Below are positions 1-8,371 of a stretch of 39,256 bases of DNA, piece by piece. Location of the stretch: NCBI GenBank assembly GCA_002708985.1, contig PAPS01000043.1, positions 1-39,256 of the forward strand, in the 5' to 3' direction. The notes below the pieces were generated by a model that did not search any database, had not been told where the DNA came from, and saw only the letters and a list, made by a program, of their open reading frames with translations. The position numbers and the translations under genes were made by a program. The DNA comes from Saprospirales bacterium (lineage in GTDB: Bacteria > Bacteroidota > Bacteroidia > Chitinophagales > UBA8649). Position 1 is the first letter of the stretch, and each line of letters begins with the position of its first letter.

Positions 1-2392
1 AGTTGTCCATAAACCATGCTACGTTGTAGAGCGCACTCGCCGCAGCATTAAGTTGTATTTGTCCACCTTCATCTCCATAGATACTTTGGTCAGTTGCTCC
101 AACAATCAAACCTGATTCATCAGGCCAGAGGTTTCCGCCGATTGGTCCAATGCCTAGTTGAGCTACAGAATTCGCGTTAGGTCCTTTGATGTTGATGATT
201 TCATTGGTAGAAATCGTGTTATTGACACCATATAGCACACGCATCCTTCCTTCAAAATTATCGATATGAAAGGCACTGTTAGTGTGGTTACTTCCTCCAT
301 TTAACACTAAGTGACCACCTTCCAAGGCGCCTAATCCGCCAATGGTCAAGTTCGCCTCAGGAGATAAAGTTGAGGTCGAAATCCCTACAAAACGACTGTC
401 CTCGACATATAGAGCAGGTAAACCTCCGAAGTCCTCTACCGTAAGTAGGGCAGATGCAGGAGTGGTATTGTTATCGTGAATGATTACTTGTCCTTCGAAT
501 TGACCCGCTACGCTGTTCTGTCCTGGACTTACTTGGCTGTATAGGCCATAAATGTTTCCCCCTGCACTATTGTTTATTGCATTAAGGTAGGCACCATAAA
601 TGTTGCCATTTGGTGAAAAGTTGGTGACTTGAGCAACTAAGCCTCGAGTGTCTTCCCCGTTTAAGGGTGAGTTGTTAACTACATCTACTTGTAATCCTCT
701 AGTAGGACCAGTTGCTGTGCTAGATCCAAGTTTTGTTACTCCAGAGAATATCCCCACCAATTCAGCATTGGCTTTAACAAGCGTACTTCGCATCCCGTAA
801 GAAAGCCCAGAAGATGTTACAGGATTCGCGACAACTTGTAATCCAAAATTATCATTGTTTCCATTGTATTCATGGTCAATAAACAGGCCATTGATGTGGT
901 TTTCCCTAAGGTTATAAGCATGAAGAGCAGCTCCTGTTAAGGGGATTGTATTTCCTGTAACTACTTGTTGTGTTGAGATTGTTGGATAAACCCAAGCACC
1001 TGCATCTGTCCAAGGTGAGGTTGTAGATCCTGTAAGGCCGGATAGATCGACACTCGTGGAATTTCCATTCTCGATATTAATGGTAAGCAAAGAGCCACTC
1101 AAAATAGCTGATGTTAAGTTTTGGTCGTCAGCACCGGCAGGGCCTGGAGGTCCAGTAGGGCCTGGAGCACCATCAAGTCCGTCAACACCATCAACACCGT
1201 CTTGTCCGTCAGCACCGGCAGGGCCTGGAGGTCCAGTAGGGCCTGGGGCACCATCAAGTCCGTCAACACCATCAACACCGTCTTGTCCGTCAGCACCGGC
1301 AGGGCCTGGAGGTCCAGTAGGGCCTGGAGCACCATCAAGTCCGTCAACACCATCAGCACCGGCAGGGCCTGGGGGGCCAGCGGGACCTGGAGCACCATCA
1401 AGTCCGGCGATTGACGCTAGGTCAACATTAACAGAGTTTCCATTTTCAATGTCAATTTGCAGCGTAGTTCCAGTAAGGTTTGCAGCTGTGAGATTTTGGT
1501 CGTCCGTTCCTGCACTGCTTGTAAGAGAACTGAGGTCCACTGTAACGGTTCCCCCTCCATCGGTCAGCTCAAGATTTGTTCCGTTAAGAACAGCAGAGAT
1601 AAGTAATTCGTTTGTTGCACTATTATCAGGTAAATCAACCCATAATGGACTTGTATTAGCTCCTTGACTTTGAAGTACTTGGCTAGCAGAACCTGGCAAG
1701 TCATTGGGACGAAAATCGCCCAATAGAAAGGTGTTTCCATTGTCATCTATTCTGAAAATTTCCACATTAGCGCCTGAATTTTTGGAATAGAAGGAATGAT
1801 CATTCACATCGCTATTAAACCCATAATGCATTTTGATCTCTGTGGCTCCCGCCTGTGCATTGTAGTCCGGCAAGAGATGGAAATGGAAGTTTGGGGCTGG
1901 AATTCCTGTAGTTCCGCCTTGCATGGCGCGTACATAGCCCCCATCAGAATCTAAGATATCGTAGTTATCAGAAGTGGTAACACCGGTCACTTGCAGCGAT
2001 GACACAGGGGAGGAGTTTCCAATGCCTACATTGCCTAAGGTGTAGATATCGGCGCTGATATCTGGGGTAATATCATTGGTGATTATGTCATACCAATCAG
2101 CATCGCTTGTACCTGTAGCAGGAAAGCTAATCCAAGTAATTCCATCCCAATAATAGAATAGAATATCAGTGGGATCAAAAACAAGTAGACCACGCTCAGC
2201 AGCCGTTAATGTGCCTGCTATTGCTGCTCGTTGTGCAGCATCCAATCTCGGAATAAGGATTCCCTTGTCATTAGCTTCAATATCCAATGCTGCGTTAGGG
2301 TTAGGGGTCAGTGTACCAACACCTACATTATTTTGGGCATAAAGACCAAACGTTACTAGACTAAAAATGAAAATTAAATACCCATTGCGCAT
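1..2392 (-). CDS. Secreted tail-fibre-like protein with collagen-like repeats (3' end outside window)
   Basis: The reading frame is open on the minus strand from an ATG at 2392 to the window edge, about 797 codons, so the C-terminus is missing. It opens with a hydrophobic signal peptide ending in LYAQ. Next comes a segment common in Bacteroidota secreted fibre-like proteins: [17 protein letters not shown], then [17 protein letters not shown], around residues 30-80. A module with DDQNLT and IENGNS occurs twice, on either side of 31 uninterrupted Gly-X-Y triplets (residues about 330-422). The remainder is rich in Gly, Asn and Ser and looks like beta-structured fibre. No enzyme motif is visible. 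An extracellular adhesive or structural role is inferred. A type IX sorting domain or an endosialidase-type chaperone domain could lie beyond the edge. Confidence 0.8.
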   Translation of the reverse strand, partial: MRNGYLIFIFSLVTFGLYAQNNVGVGTLTPNPNAALDIEANDKGILIPRLDAAQRAAIAGTLTAAERGLLVFDPTDILFYYWDGITWISFPATGTSDADWYDIITNDITPDISADIYTLGNVGIGNSSPVSSLQVTGVTTSDNYDILDSDGGYVRAMQGGTTGIPAPNFHFHLLPDYNAQAGATEIKMHYGFNSDVNDHSFYSKNSGANVEIFRIDDNGNTFLLGDFRPNDLPGSASQVLQSQGANTSPLWVDLPDNSATNELLISAVLNGTNLELTDGGGTVTVDLSSLTSSAGTDDQNLTAANLTGTTLQIDIENGNSVNVDLASIAGLDGAPGPAGPPGPAGADGVDGLDGAPGPTGPPGPAGADGQDGVDGVDGLDGAPGPTGPPGPAGADGQDGVDGVDGLDGAPGPTGPPGPAGADDQNLTSAILSGSLLTINIENGNSTSVDLSGLTGSTTSPWTDAGAWVYPTISTQQVVTGNTIPLTGAALHAYNLRENHINGLFIDHEYNGNNDNFGLQVVANPVTSSGLSYGMRSTLVKANAELVGIFSGVTKLGSSTATGPTRGLQVDVVNNSPLNGEDTRGLVAQVTNFSPNGNIYGAYLNAINNSAGGNIYGLYSQVSPGQNSVAGQFEGQVIIHDNNTTPASALLTVEDFGGLPALYVEDSRFVGISTSTLSPEANLTIGGLGALEGGHLVLNGGSNHTNSAFHIDNFEGRMRVLYGVNNTISTNEIINIKGPNANSVAQLGIGPIGGNLWPDESGLIVGATDQSIYGDEGGQIQLNAAASALYNVAWFMDN
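1127..1405 (-). repeat. Collagen-like Gly-X-Y tandem repeat with 81-bp unit
   Basis: In plus-strand coordinates, near-identical copies begin at 1128, 1209 and 1290, exactly 81 bp apart (27 residues, nine triplets). A fourth, diverged copy begins at 1353, after the third unit has lost 18 bp (two triplets). All length changes are multiples of 9 bp, so the Gly-X-Y register is kept. Triplets such as [18 protein letters not shown] and GLD mix proline-rich and acidic types, as in other bacterial collagen-like proteins. Confidence 0.9.
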
Positions 2393-2510
2393 AATCTTAC
2401 TTTCTCTTCCTAAGATAAGGTAAATGTTAGGGTTAAACGTGGAAGGGAGACCTTGACTTACACACCTCAGATAGTGGACTGATCAGAATTTAAAACTCGA
2501 GTGCTCGAAA

Positions 2511-2525
2511 CAATCCAATGGATTG
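2511..2525 (-). terminator. Possible weak terminator hairpin
   Basis: A perfect 6-bp inverted repeat CAATCC/GGATTG with a 3-base loop lies 13 bases past the stop of the minus-strand gene at 2538-4103. On the minus strand it is followed by only a short T-rich stretch, so efficiency is doubtful. The rest of the 2393-2537 gap shows nothing recognisable. Confidence 0.3.
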
Positions 2526-2537
2526 CAAAAGTGGTTA

Positions 2538-4103
2538 CTACCGAACTAGAGTAACGTTGCCTTTTTGATTTTTGATTTCTTGTTGGTCGGCATAGCGATA
2601 GGTAGTAAACCAAGTATACACCGATAGTGGCGACTTCTCTCCATTGTATGTGCCGTCCCAAGCTTCATTGACGTCATTGGTTTTGAATACCAATTCTCCC
2701 CAACGATTGTAAATCGAAAATTCCCAACTGTCGAAATCTATATTATCATCCACAACAATAGGTCTAAATCCGTCATTATTGCCATCCCCATTTGGAGAAA
2801 AAGCTGTGGGTAGATAGACTAATTCATCGAGAACATAAATGGTTAAGCTATCGGAGATAGCGCAATAATCATTAAGGGTCACTGCAAGAGTGTAAAAGGT
2901 TGTTGTTAAAGGAGTGGCTGTTGGATCGAAGCAATCATCACAACTCAAATCAAAAGGCGGATCCCAAACGATATCTGCAGGAGCTTGACCTGAATAGGCT
3001 CCGGGAATGTTTGTGAAGTTTCCTGGCTCTATATAGATATCAGGGCCCACTTCAAGTAGAGGTTGACGAATAGCAAGAGCAAATGCAGGGTCAGCGTAAT
3101 TGTTCCAATTCGCAACTTCAAGGGAAACAAAGGGTACGCCGTTCGCTTCCGTTGGATCACCCATATCAGTCCACAGGGGTGCGCCTTCCCAATGGGCCAT
3201 GGCGTCCCACGATCCATCGTCCAAAGGATTATAAAACATCTTGAGGTTTGCCGGGGCACTACCATAGAGTCTATGGTAATATGAAGGATTAACTGCGCAT
3301 AATATGTCGTCATATAAACTCACGTCGAATCCTTCTGTAGTGGCATCGACATTGGCAAGGCGAGCTCCATATACCCGATTGTCGTTTCCATCTGGAGTGA
3401 ACTCTATTGGGCGATACCGTATTGCTCCAGCAGAAGACCCCGTAGGAAAGAGGTAGCTGTTGGTTGAATTCGTAGCTCGATTCAGTCTACCTAAATCCAA
3501 ACTACTTACATAACCATCGGTGCGTTGGATGGCAAGGAAATCCGGATTAGTTACATTTAAATTTTGAGTGTTCGTTGCAAATTCGATATTACCGAGGTCC
3601 AACAAATTCGTAACATCGGCGTCAATGGAATTGAGGCTCTTAATGTCCGGGAAAGAACCAAGGCATACTAGGTCGTAAAATGCACTAATTGATGTGCCGC
3701 GGATTTCTTGATCTCCTCCTTTAAGTTCTACGGTGCTATTTCCTGCTGTAAAAGCTCCATTATTTTCCCAATCCTGGCCAACGCGAAAGATAGTTGTCGG
3801 ATCAGCATCAGCGGTGAGATTATCTTGATTAATCAATGTATTGTCGATGTCAGCCTCTTCTCGGTTATCAAAGACTCCACTCTCAATGACTAAGTCTCTT
3901 TGAATGTAAAGTAAACCATCGTTCTCAAAATTGCCGACATTGTCAACAATGACGGAGTCTGTGATGACACTCATTGTGCCATTATCCGTCACTATGACAT
4001 CAGTTCCATTTATATAGAATTGTCCAATACAAGGAGTTGCCACCATTGCCACAAAAGATAAAAAGGAAACTGTTCTAAATAAAAGTTTAAATCTAGTCGA
4101 CAT
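2538..4103 (-). CDS. Secreted protein with gliding-motility/T9SS type-B C-terminal domain
   Basis: The protein has 521 residues when started at ATG 4103, which gives a clean signal peptide (MSTRFKLLFR then a hydrophobic stretch ending CIGQ). An in-frame TTG at 4121 would only add six residues ahead of it. The body (VIVTDNGTMSVITDS, FENDGLLYIQRD, EIRGTSISAFYDL) resembles beta-helical, polymorphic-outer-membrane-like segments seen in Bacteroidota secreted proteins. The last 90 residues carry the type-B sorting domain: LPTAFSPNGDGNNDGFRP, then SIYNRWGELVF and the AWDGTYNG segment, ending in VTLVR. This domain directs export through the type IX secretion system and surface attachment or release. 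The biological role of the body is unknown. It lies tandem with, and upstream of, the collagen-like gene. Confidence 0.85.
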   Translation of the reverse strand: MSTRFKLLFRTVSFLSFVAMVATPCIGQFYINGTDVIVTDNGTMSVITDSVIVDNVGNFENDGLLYIQRDLVIESGVFDNREEADIDNTLINQDNLTADADPTTIFRVGQDWENNGAFTAGNSTVELKGGDQEIRGTSISAFYDLVCLGSFPDIKSLNSIDADVTNLLDLGNIEFATNTQNLNVTNPDFLAIQRTDGYVSSLDLGRLNRATNSTNSYLFPTGSSAGAIRYRPIEFTPDGNDNRVYGARLANVDATTEGFDVSLYDDILCAVNPSYYHRLYGSAPANLKMFYNPLDDGSWDAMAHWEGAPLWTDMGDPTEANGVPFVSLEVANWNNYADPAFALAIRQPLLEVGPDIYIEPGNFTNIPGAYSGQAPADIVWDPPFDLSCDDCFDPTATPLTTTFYTLAVTLNDYCAISDSLTIYVLDELVYLPTAFSPNGDGNNDGFRPIVVDDNIDFDSWEFSIYNRWGELVFKTNDVNEAWDGTYNGEKSPLSVYTWFTTYRYADQQEIKNQKGNVTLVR

Positions 4104-4221
4104 AGCATGCAATTGAGACAATGTCTAAGGTAAGGAAATATTTTGCTTTACTATACATATATAACCTAGCTGTTAGAAATCGGCCTATTCTTCTTTCTTA
4201 AAGGGTATTAAATTCGTTGTG

Positions 4222-5103
4222 ATGCAACAAGAAGTTCTCCAATATTTAGATTACTTGAAATATGAGAAAAGGTTAAGTATTAATACGCTTAAAGCCTACC
4301 AAAGGGACTTACTCGATTTTCAAGAATTTTTAGAGAATAATTATCTGTCTGTTTTAGGGAAAGTTAACACAAAACAAATTCGACGATTTGTGTTGGATGG
4401 TATATCTAATGGATGGGAGCCCAAGACTACCAATCGAAAAATCTCTTCGATTAAAGGGATGTTTTCCTTTTTAGCCGAGCGAGAAGTAATTGCTAATAAC
4501 CCAGCATCAGCGGTCCAAAGTGTAAAGGTTCCTCATCGATTGCCTTCTTACGTTCAGGAGTCGGAGTTGGATATTGTGATGCCTAGTTTGGAGGGTTATA
4601 ATGACTGGGCTGAATTTCAAGAGGCTTTGATTTTTGTATTGCTTTACGAAACAGGTATGCGTCGTGCAGAATTAATTGCATTAACTTATGATAGGTTAGA
4701 TCAACGCGCACTAACTCTTCGTGTTCTGGGTAAACGTAAAAAAGAGCGGATTATCCCAATACGAAAAGAAGTTATGGAAGCGTGCATTTCTTTGAAAGCA
4801 CTTCGAAAGCAGGACAAAATAGATTCAAGTCATGTTTTTACTCTAAAAAACGGCAAAGCACTCTATCCAAAGAAAGTTTATACGTCGGTGAATCGCGTGC
4901 TAAATACAATAAGTTCAACGGAGCGAAAAAGTCCTCACGTTTTAAGGCATTCTATCGCTACCCATTTATTAAATCGCGGGGTTGATATACAGACTATACA
5001 GTCATTACTTGGGCACGCCAGCTTAGCCTCAACTCAAATTTACGCCCATCAAAGCATAGAGCATTTGAAATCTAGTCATAAGGCAGCTCATCCGAGAAGC
5101 TAG
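4222..5103 (+). CDS. xerC: Tyrosine recombinase, XerC/XerD type
   Basis: A site-specific recombinase of 293 residues, the usual Xer length. Xer proteins resolve chromosome dimers at dif together with FtsK. The N-terminal SAM-like DNA-binding domain (YLDYLKYEKRLSINTLKAY) is followed by the catalytic domain with the full set: R147 in TGMRRAE, the Lys-rich GKRKKER beta-hairpin, H239 and R242 in HVLRHS, H265 in LLGHAS and Tyr274 in QIYAH. ATG 4222 is preferred; a GTG directly before it (4219) would add one residue. Bacteroidota usually have such a gene just upstream of the tRNA-tuf cluster, as here, supporting a housekeeping role rather than an integrase. XerC versus XerD cannot be settled from the sequence alone. 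Confidence 0.9.
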   Translation: MQQEVLQYLDYLKYEKRLSINTLKAYQRDLLDFQEFLENNYLSVLGKVNTKQIRRFVLDGISNGWEPKTTNRKISSIKGMFSFLAEREVIANNPASAVQSVKVPHRLPSYVQESELDIVMPSLEGYNDWAEFQEALIFVLLYETGMRRAELIALTYDRLDQRALTLRVLGKRKKERIIPIRKEVMEACISLKALRKQDKIDSSHVFTLKNGKALYPKKVYTSVNRVLNTISSTERKSPHVLRHSIATHLLNRGVDIQTIQSLLGHASLASTQIYAHQSIEHLKSSHKAAHPRS

Positions 5104-5179
5104 TAAGCATAATTTTCAATGATTTCTCTTTTGCTCATATTTTTTTGCAAAATAGGGTCTCAACTTCGCACATCTTCAT

Positions 5180-5187
5180 TATATTTG
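5180..5187 (+). promoter_or_regulatory. Candidate -7 element for the tRNA-tuf operon
   Basis: TATATTTG matches the Bacteroidota -7 consensus TAnnTTTG and lies about 100 bases upstream of the first tRNA, in the 182-bp gap after the recombinase gene. No TTG -33 element is present at the expected 17-23 base spacing; the nearest upstream TTG ends 32 bases before it, so this is tentative. The gap holds no other recognised feature. Confidence 0.4.
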
Positions 5188-5285
5188 CAGTCCTTTTCGG
5201 CAAAACTGAGCAAGAATTATGTCTTTTTCAGATGGAAAATAGTAAAGGAAATTGTTGTTTAAGAGTATGATAAAGAACAAAAACT

Positions 5286-5359
5286 GCCAGTGTAGCTCAG
5301 TTGGCCAGAGCGACTGATTTGTAATCAGTTGGTCGGGGGTTCGAATCCCTCCACTGGCT
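5286..5359 (+). tRNA. tRNA-Thr (anticodon TGT)
   Basis: A 74-base cloverleaf with perfect acceptor pairing GCCAGTG/CACTGGC, D-arm TAGCTCAGTTGG, anticodon loop TTTGTAA (anticodon TGT, reading ACA), and TTCGAAT in the T-loop. The discriminator base is T and CCA is not encoded. It is the first of four tRNAs ahead of tuf, in the order Thr-Tyr-Gly-Thr also found in the E. coli tufB operon. Confidence 0.97.
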
Positions 5360-5395
5360 CTTTTTAATCATGGTTTACATGGTGTTACATACGGA

Positions 5396-5477
5396 GGGGA
5401 TGCGCCGAAGTTGGAGAGTCGGGGCAGACTGTAAATCTGTTGCTTAGGCTGAATAGGTTCGAATCCTATCATCCCCA
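5396..5477 (+). tRNA. tRNA-Tyr (anticodon GTA)
   Basis: An 82-base class II tRNA with a long variable arm. The acceptor GGGGATG/CATCCCC is perfectly paired, the anticodon loop CTGTAAA gives GTA, the T-loop is TTCGAAT, and the discriminator is A as expected for tyrosine. CCA is not encoded. Confidence 0.96.
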
Positions 5478-5554
5478 CATTTTTTGATGGCACGATGTAC
5501 TTCAAAAGCATAAAGAGATGAAAAAGTTTTTGTTTAGATTTTTAAAGAGTAAAA

Positions 5555-5627
5555 GCGGGAGTAGCTCAGTTGGTAGAGCATCAGCCTTCCAAGCTGAGGG
5601 TCGCGGGTTCGAGTCTCGTCTCCCGCT
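5555..5627 (+). tRNA. tRNA-Gly (anticodon TCC)
   Basis: A 73-base tRNA with perfect acceptor GCGGGAG/CTCCCGC, D-arm TAGCTCAGTTGG, anticodon loop CTTCCAA (anticodon TCC, reading GGA/GGG), T-loop TTCGAGT and discriminator T. Confidence 0.97.
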
Positions 5628-5658
5628 CGAAGTTGAGTCGAAACCGATTAACCTTTAA

Positions 5659-5730
5659 GCCGTTGTAGCTCAGGGGTAGAGCGCATCCTTGGTAAGGATG
5701 AGGCCCCGGGTTCAATTCCCGGCATCGGCT
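5659..5730 (+). tRNA. tRNA-Thr (anticodon GGT)
   Basis: A 72-base tRNA whose anticodon loop TTGGTAA gives GGT, reading ACC/ACU. The T-arm CCGGG/CCCGG is intact. The acceptor stem GCCGTTG/CATCGGC contains one U-U mismatch (tRNA positions 5 and 68) where an A-U pair would be expected. The other arms are normal, so the gene is probably functional. It ends 48 bases before the tuf start codon. Confidence 0.95.
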
Positions 5731-5778
5731 CAGTTTTATTTTGTTAACATTATTTAATTCGAATTTTAATTTTTTACC

Positions 5779-6966
5779 ATGGCTAAAGAAAAGTTTGACA
5801 AGTCGAAACCCCACGTAAACGTGGGAACGATTGGACACGTTGATCACGGAAAGACAACGTTGACTGCAGCAATCACTACTGTTCTCGCGAACAAAGGATT
5901 CGCTGACAAGATGGATTATGACGCGATTGACGGCGCTCCTGAAGAAAAAGAGCGAGGAATCACAATCAACACAGCGCACGTAGAATACGAAACAACTGCT
6001 CGTCATTACGCTCACGTTGATTGCCCAGGTCACGCAGATTATATTAAGAATATGGTTACGGGTGCTGCTCAGATGGACGGTGCTATCCTTGTAGTAAGTG
6101 CTACAGATGGTCCGATGCCTCAAACACGTGAGCACATCCTTCTTGCTCGTCAGGTAGGTGTACCTGCTATTGTTGTTTTCATGAACAAAGTCGATTTAGT
6201 TGACGACCCTGAATTCCTCGAACTTGCTGAAATGGAGATTCGTGAGCTTCTTAGTTTCTACGATTTCCCTGGAGACGATGTTCCTGTAATTCAAGGTTCT
6301 GCGCTTGCTGGTCTAAATGGTGAGGCAGACGGTGTAAAAGCTATCGAAGAGTTGATGGACGCGGTTGATTCAACAATTCCAATACCTCCGCGTGATGTTG
6401 ACAAGGATTTCTTGATGCCTGTTGAGGATGTATTCTCAATTACAGGTCGTGGTACTGTTGCTACAGGTCGTATCGAAAAAGGTGTGATTAATAGTGGTGA
6501 TGGGGTTGAAATCATCGGCCTTGGCGCTGAGAAAATGACATCTACAGTTACTGGAGTCGAGATGTTCCGTAAGATTCTCGATACAGGAGAGGCTGGAGAG
6601 AATGTTGGACTTCTTCTTCGTGGTGTTGAAAAAACAGATATCAAGCGGGGAATGGTTGTTTGTAAGCCAGGCACTATTACGCCACACACGAAATTAAAGT
6701 GTGAGGTTTATGTGCTTTCCAAAGAAGAAGGTGGCCGTCACACTCCATTCTTTAACAAGTACCGTCCTCAATTTTACATGAGAACAACAGACGTGACAGG
6801 AGAAGTTAAGCTTCCAGAAAACGTTGAAATGGTTATGCCAGGGGATAATGTAACCCTTGAAGTAGAGTTGATTTATCCTGTTGCTCTTGACCTCGGTCTG
6901 CGATTCGCGATTCGTGAAGGTGGTCGTACGGTTGGTGCAGGTCAGGTCACTGAGATTATTGCATAA
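5779..6966 (+). CDS. tuf: Elongation factor Tu
   Basis: The GTPase that delivers aminoacyl-tRNA to the ribosomal A site. At 395 residues it is full length. The G1 motif GHVDHGKT is at residues 19-26, the switch region [13 protein letters not shown] follows, DCPGH starts at residue 81, NKVD at 136, and the SAL motif near 174. Domains 2 and 3 follow, with [17 protein letters not shown] and the C-terminal [13 protein letters not shown]. The start [20 protein letters not shown] matches Bacteroidota EF-Tu. It lies between the Thr-Tyr-Gly-Thr tRNA group and tRNA-Trp, so tRNAs and EF-Tu are probably co-transcribed and processed. Highly expressed codon usage is evident. Confidence 0.99.
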   Translation: MAKEKFDKSKPHVNVGTIGHVDHGKTTLTAAITTVLANKGFADKMDYDAIDGAPEEKERGITINTAHVEYETTARHYAHVDCPGHADYIKNMVTGAAQMDGAILVVSATDGPMPQTREHILLARQVGVPAIVVFMNKVDLVDDPEFLELAEMEIRELLSFYDFPGDDVPVIQGSALAGLNGEADGVKAIEELMDAVDSTIPIPPRDVDKDFLMPVEDVFSITGRGTVATGRIEKGVINSGDGVEIIGLGAEKMTSTVTGVEMFRKILDTGEAGENVGLLLRGVEKTDIKRGMVVCKPGTITPHTKLKCEVYVLSKEEGGRHTPFFNKYRPQFYMRTTDVTGEVKLPENVEMVMPGDNVTLEVELIYPVALDLGLRFAIREGGRTVGAGQVTEIIA

Positions 6967-6980
6967 TTAATCGAAGGCCT

Positions 6981-7053
6981 ACGGGTGTAGCTCAATTGGT
7001 AGAGTAGTGGTCTCCAAAACCATTGGTTGGGGGTTCGAGTCCCTCCTCCCGTG
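6981..7053 (+). tRNA. tRNA-Trp (anticodon CCA)
   Basis: A 73-base tRNA between tuf and secE, the customary place in Bacteroidota. The anticodon loop CTCCAAA gives CCA, and the discriminator is G as tryptophanyl-tRNA synthetase expects. The acceptor ACGGGTG/CTCCCGT has one U-U mismatch at positions 6 and 67. The T-stem contains one G-U pair. It ends 12 bases before the secE start codon. Confidence 0.95.
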
Positions 7054-7065
7054 CAACAATTGATT

Positions 7066-7293
7066 ATGAAACGACTTATTTCATATTGCCAGTCTGCTTA
7101 TGCAGAGTTATTTTACAAGGTCACTTGGCCGACATCTACGGAACTACAAAGTAGTGCCGTAGTAGTGCTAATTGCCACGTTAATGACTGCGCTGATTGTC
7201 TTCGGTATGGACTACGTACTTGGCGTACGTCCAACAGGTGCTGAAGGGGGTTGGAAAGGAGTAACTGGTATTATTTATTCAATCTTGACTTAA
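7066..7293 (+). CDS. secE: Preprotein translocase subunit SecE
   Basis: A 75-residue inner-membrane subunit that clamps SecY in the general secretion channel. It is the short form of SecE with a single membrane segment (about residues 27-47, VVVLIATLMTALIVFG) preceded by the conserved EL.KVTWPT amphipathic motif (ELFYKVTWPTSTELQSS). The start is set at ATG 7066 (MKRLISYC). An in-frame upstream ATG at 7027 lies inside tRNA-Trp and would add a non-conserved extension. The position between tRNA-Trp and nusG is the standard arrangement. Confidence 0.95.
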   Translation: MKRLISYCQSAYAELFYKVTWPTSTELQSSAVVVLIATLMTALIVFGMDYVLGVRPTGAEGGWKGVTGIIYSILT

Positions 7294-7299
7294 TACGCA

Positions 7300-7848
7300 A
7301 TGCAGGATACAAAATGGTATGTTCTTCGCGTAATTAGTGGTCAAGAGCGTAAAATCCAACAATATATTACTCGAGAAATCGAGCGAATTGGTTACCAAGA
7401 AGAGGTCCGGCAATTACTTGTTCCTCTCGAGAAGGTCTATAAAATAAAGGCTGGAAAAAAGGTAATCAAGGAACGCAATATGTTCCCTGGATATATTTAC
7501 GTTGAAATGACGGATAAAGCGGTCAACAATGGTGACGTCTTAATGATGATTGCAGGCACAACGAATGTGATTAATTTCATCGGAGGACGTCGTCCTGAGC
7601 CTATTCGTGAAGCTGAAGTGCGTCGACTATTAGGAAAAGTGGATGAATTTGAGCAGCGCGATGAGGAAATGGTTGAGCCATTCATGATCAATGAAACAGT
7701 AAAAATTATTGATGGTCCATTTAACGACTTTACCGGTTCGGTTGAGGAAATTATGGACGAGAAAAAGAAACTTAAGGTTGTAGTAAAAATCTTTGGGCGA
7801 CGAACGCCGGTCGAGGTGAACTACATGCAAGTTGAAAAAATAGCATAG
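7300..7848 (+). CDS. nusG: Transcription termination/antitermination protein NusG
   Basis: The universal RNA polymerase elongation factor that couples transcription to Rho or to the ribosome. It has 182 residues. The N-terminal NGN domain begins KWYVLRVISGQERKI and contains the conserved NMFPGYIYVEM segment. The C-terminal KOW domain has VKIIDGPFNDFTGSVEEI followed by VVVKIFGRRTPVEVNY. It starts 6 bases after secE and ends 3 bases before rplK, consistent with one operon. Confidence 0.98.
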   Translation: MQDTKWYVLRVISGQERKIQQYITREIERIGYQEEVRQLLVPLEKVYKIKAGKKVIKERNMFPGYIYVEMTDKAVNNGDVLMMIAGTTNVINFIGGRRPEPIREAEVRRLLGKVDEFEQRDEEMVEPFMINETVKIIDGPFNDFTGSVEEIMDEKKKLKVVVKIFGRRTPVEVNYMQVEKIA

Positions 7849-7851
7849 AAA

Positions 7852-8319
7852 ATGGCAAAGGAAATTACTGGATACGTAAAACTTCAAGTACGAGGAGGTC
7901 AAGCAAACCCGGCCCCACCTGTAGGTCCAGCACTTGGGGCTAAAGGGTTAAATATCATGGAGTTCTGCAAAGCATTCAATGCGCGGAGTCAAGAAATGCA
8001 GGGAAAAGTTCTCCCAGTTGTAATAACGGTTTACTCGGATAAGAGCTTCAGTTTTATTATCAAGACGCCTCCAGCTCCGGTCTTGTTGCTTGAAGCGGCA
8101 AAACTTAAAAGTGGAAGTAAAGAACCAAATCGCGATAAAGTCGGTTCTGTAAATTGGGAACAGGTCAAAGAAATTGCAGAGACAAAGATGCCGGACCTCA
8201 ATGCGTTCACTATTGAGTCCGCTATGAAAATGGTCGCTGGAACTGCTCGCTCTATGGGGTTATTGGTAAATGGCACTCCTCCATGGGAAACGGCTAGCTC
8301 AGAAGAGTCTGCAGCATAA
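7852..8319 (+). CDS. rplK: 50S ribosomal protein L11
   Basis: L11 binds the GTPase-associated region of 23S rRNA. The N-terminal half has the Pro-rich [31 protein letters not shown]-type motif (residues about 13-43), and the C-terminal RNA-binding half has the AGTARSMGL motif. At 155 residues it is slightly longer than E. coli L11 because of an acidic tail (SSEESAA). It starts 3 bases after nusG and is followed by an unusually wide gap before rplA. Confidence 0.98.
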   Translation: MAKEITGYVKLQVRGGQANPAPPVGPALGAKGLNIMEFCKAFNARSQEMQGKVLPVVITVYSDKSFSFIIKTPPAPVLLLEAAKLKSGSKEPNRDKVGSVNWEQVKEIAETKMPDLNAFTIESAMKMVAGTARSMGLLVNGTPPWETASSEESAA

Positions 8320-8330
8320 TTATAAACACC

Positions 8331-8358
8331 GAGGGAGTCGATGAGACGTTTGCACCTC
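8331..8358 (+). promoter_or_regulatory. Candidate RNA structure before rplA, possible L1 site
   Basis: The 52-base rplK-rplA gap contains GAGG (8331-8334) pairing with CCTC (8355-8358), an inner GTC/GAC stem closed by GATGA (8337-8347), and an asymmetric internal loop between the stems. Other junctions from secE to rplL are 3-26 bases. L1 is known to repress its own mRNA in several bacteria by binding a 23S-like element. Whether this element serves that role is inference. Confidence 0.3.
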
Positions 8359-8371
8359 AAAACAGGAAAAA

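Noticed and set aside
1118-1405. CRISPR array, suggested by regular repeats
   Set aside because: The 81-bp units are contiguous coding repeats without unique spacers.
1056-1667. Open frames with Pro/Gly/Ser repeats on the plus strand opposite the collagen segment
   Set aside because: They are mirror frames of the GC-rich 81-bp repeat; the minus-strand frame has a signal peptide, full-length openness and recognised modules.
4219-5103. Phage or transposon integrase interpretation of the tyrosine recombinase
   Set aside because: Size, motifs and position next to the tRNA-tuf cluster fit housekeeping Xer; no attachment-site repeats or phage genes are seen near the tRNAs.
7027-7065. Upstream ATG start for secE
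   Set aside because: It lies inside tRNA-Trp and encodes a non-conserved extension.
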